A stretch of 6,580 nucleotides of DNA from the NCBI GenBank assembly GCA_046590705.1, contig JBKJUK010000031.1, forward strand, positions 1-6,580, given 5' to 3'. This DNA is from JBKJUK01 sp046590705 (GTDB lineage: Bacteria; Acidobacteriota; Thermoanaerobaculia; Gp7-AA8). The stretch's first letter is position 1; the number at the start of each line of letters is the position of its first letter. The position numbers and the translations under genes were made by a program. The notes beneath the pieces were generated by a model. It did no database searches, had not been told where the DNA came from, and saw only the letters and a program-made list of their open reading frames with translations. Positions 5,427-6,580 of the stretch are shown piece after piece.

Positions 5427-6580
5427 TTGCAAAAAAATCTATGGTCTCTCGCAGTCGTGATGATGCTGGTCGCGGCCGCCCCATGTCGCGTCCATGGTGC
5501 CTCCTTCCTCGTCCCGAGTGACCGGGAACTTGTCACGAAAGCTCGCCTGATCGTCACCGGTACGGTGCTCGGTACCCAGGTGGAGTATGCGCCGGACGGC
5601 GACATCCAGACCTCGGTAGAGCTGAACATCGAAGAGGTTCTCAAAGGGCATCTCACGGAATCCACGATTCTGATCAAGGAGATGGGAGGGATGATCGACC
5701 AGAAAAAGCTGCTGGTCCCGGGAGCCCCTTCATATCGGACCGGCGATCGAGTCACTGTTTTTCTCAGCAGGAACGGGAACAGAGAGTGGACGACGACCGA
5801 CATGGTGGTCGGCAAGTTTCTTTCGACGCGGTCTGCAGAGGGTCACGAATTGCTGGTGCGGGAATCAGATGAGTTGGTCGGCTGGAACAAGTCAGGCAAA
5901 CCGCACGCAGAGAAGGCGCGTGACCGCGCATCGTTTCTCCGTTACGTGCGTGACGTCGTAGGGAAGGGTACGAGCGAGGTCATTTACCTTTCCGAGGAGA
6001 AATCCGTTACTGCGCCGAGCGGTGTCAACGTCGTCTCTACGCAATCTTCAGGTCTTCAGATCGCCCCGCAGGTGACGTTCGCAGCCGCCACGTATACGTC
6101 GAAATTCTTCGATGGAGTGACTTACTACCCGGCGCGCCATCTGGGTTTCCCCTCCGCGATGCCTTTCTTCAAGCAGGCGGCGCAGAACCTGAGCTTGTCA
6201 ACGAATGGCGGCGTCGATCTGATCGTCTCCGGTGTTGCTGCATGGACGAACGACTGTCCGAGCGACATCTCCATGACCTATGGGGGAACGAACAGCAACA
6301 CCGTTACCAACACCAACGACGGAGCCAATACCGTTACTTTCAACGATCCCAATAATGACATCACTGGATCCTGGTCTGGCAGCGGTACGATCGCCATCAC
6401 CAGGATCTGGGGCGGCAACTTCTACACGTTTGAAGGGAATCCCAATTACGTGGATGTGTTCGAGGCAGACGTCATCTTTCAGGACGGCTTCCCCGGCAAT
6501 CACGCGCAGGTGAACACCGCGATGACACACGAGTTAGGTCATGGCATCGGGCTGCGGCATTCTGACGGGAACGGCCAGGG
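5427..6580 (+). CDS. Secreted metzincin-type zinc metalloprotease, 3' end outside window
   Basis: The frame is open from TTG 5427 to the window edge (384 whole codons, no stop). It begins with a Sec signal peptide: Gln-Lys-Asn, a hydrophobic core (about residues 5-18), and probable cleavage near residue 25 (VHGA). Residues about 32-131 form a beta-rich module with VTGTVLG (43-49), IEEVLKG (68-74) and a closing VVGKF (127-131). I recall this kind of module before matrixin-like domains in Acidobacteriota-type proteins, but this is not verified. A linker of about 60 residues follows. The second half has metzincin features: NTVTFNDPNNDI with FNDP at 305-308, FEADVIF (345-351) and the zinc motif HELGHGIGLRHSD (368-380). 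There His368, His372 and His378 are the zinc ligands and Glu369 the catalytic base. The Met-turn lies beyond the window. It should act outside the cytoplasm as an endopeptidase; the substrate is unknown. No propeptide cysteine switch is visible. Confidence 0.85.
   Translation, partial: MQKNLWSLAVVMMLVAAAPCRVHGASFLVPSDRELVTKARLIVTGTVLGTQVEYAPDGDIQTSVELNIEEVLKGHLTESTILIKEMGGMIDQKKLLVPGAPSYRTGDRVTVFLSRNGNREWTTTDMVVGKFLSTRSAEGHELLVRESDELVGWNKSGKPHAEKARDRASFLRYVRDVVGKGTSEVIYLSEEKSVTAPSGVNVVSTQSSGLQIAPQVTFAAATYTSKFFDGVTYYPARHLGFPSAMPFFKQAAQNLSLSTNGGVDLIVSGVAAWTNDCPSDISMTYGGTNSNTVTNTNDGANTVTFNDPNNDITGSWSGSGTIAITRIWGGNFYTFEGNPNYVDVFEADVIFQDGFPGNHAQVNTAMTHELGHGIGLRHSDGNGQ

Overview
The window looks like a bacterial chromosome segment of moderately high GC carrying nucleotide-sugar genes for surface polysaccharide. 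No rRNA, tRNA or marker gene fixes the taxon. Three features point weakly to an Acidobacteriota-like soil or sediment bacterium: intergenic spacers full of CGTCATTCCG...GAGGAATCT repeats, a secreted metzincin with a long N-terminal region, and a C-terminal sequence repeat of the HI-x-E-[LV]-R type. The taxonomic guess is inference.

Layout: positions 1-463 hold no convincing gene, only degenerate repeat copies, small hairpins and one well-preserved repeat unit. Positions 464-1420 (+) encode GDP-L-fucose synthase (fcl). Positions 1421-1977 are a repeat-packed spacer between convergent genes, including a 176-bp composite inverted repeat at 1732-1907. Positions 1978-3018 (-) encode GDP-mannose 4,6-dehydratase (gmd). 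A divergent spacer with another repeat unit (3151-3218) leads to a predicted lipoprotein with an NTF2/SnoaL-like domain at 3410-3955 (+). Glucose-1-phosphate thymidylyltransferase (rfbA/rmlA) follows at 4174-5046 (+) with a clear ribosome binding site. A short open stretch at 5093-5287 resembles the C-terminal end of a secreted-protein repeat and is probably a gene remnant. From 5427 to the window edge (+) runs the 5' part of a secreted metzincin-type zinc metalloprotease, read from a TTG start and cut off just after its zinc-binding motif.

Functionally, Gmd converts GDP-D-mannose to GDP-4-keto-6-deoxy-D-mannose and Fcl converts that to GDP-L-fucose. RfbA makes dTDP-D-glucose, the first step toward dTDP-L-rhamnose and related sugars. 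Together they supply activated deoxysugars for O-antigen, capsule or exopolysaccharide, but no glycosyltransferase, flippase or polymerase is visible and rmlB, rmlC and rmlD are absent here. The lipoprotein and the metalloprotease are envelope or secreted proteins with no obvious link to the sugar pathway.

The most unusual element is the repeat family: units of 64-68 bp with strongly conserved ends and variable middles, found in both orientations around gmd and fcl, and once as an inverted pair. No complete new multi-gene system is evident.
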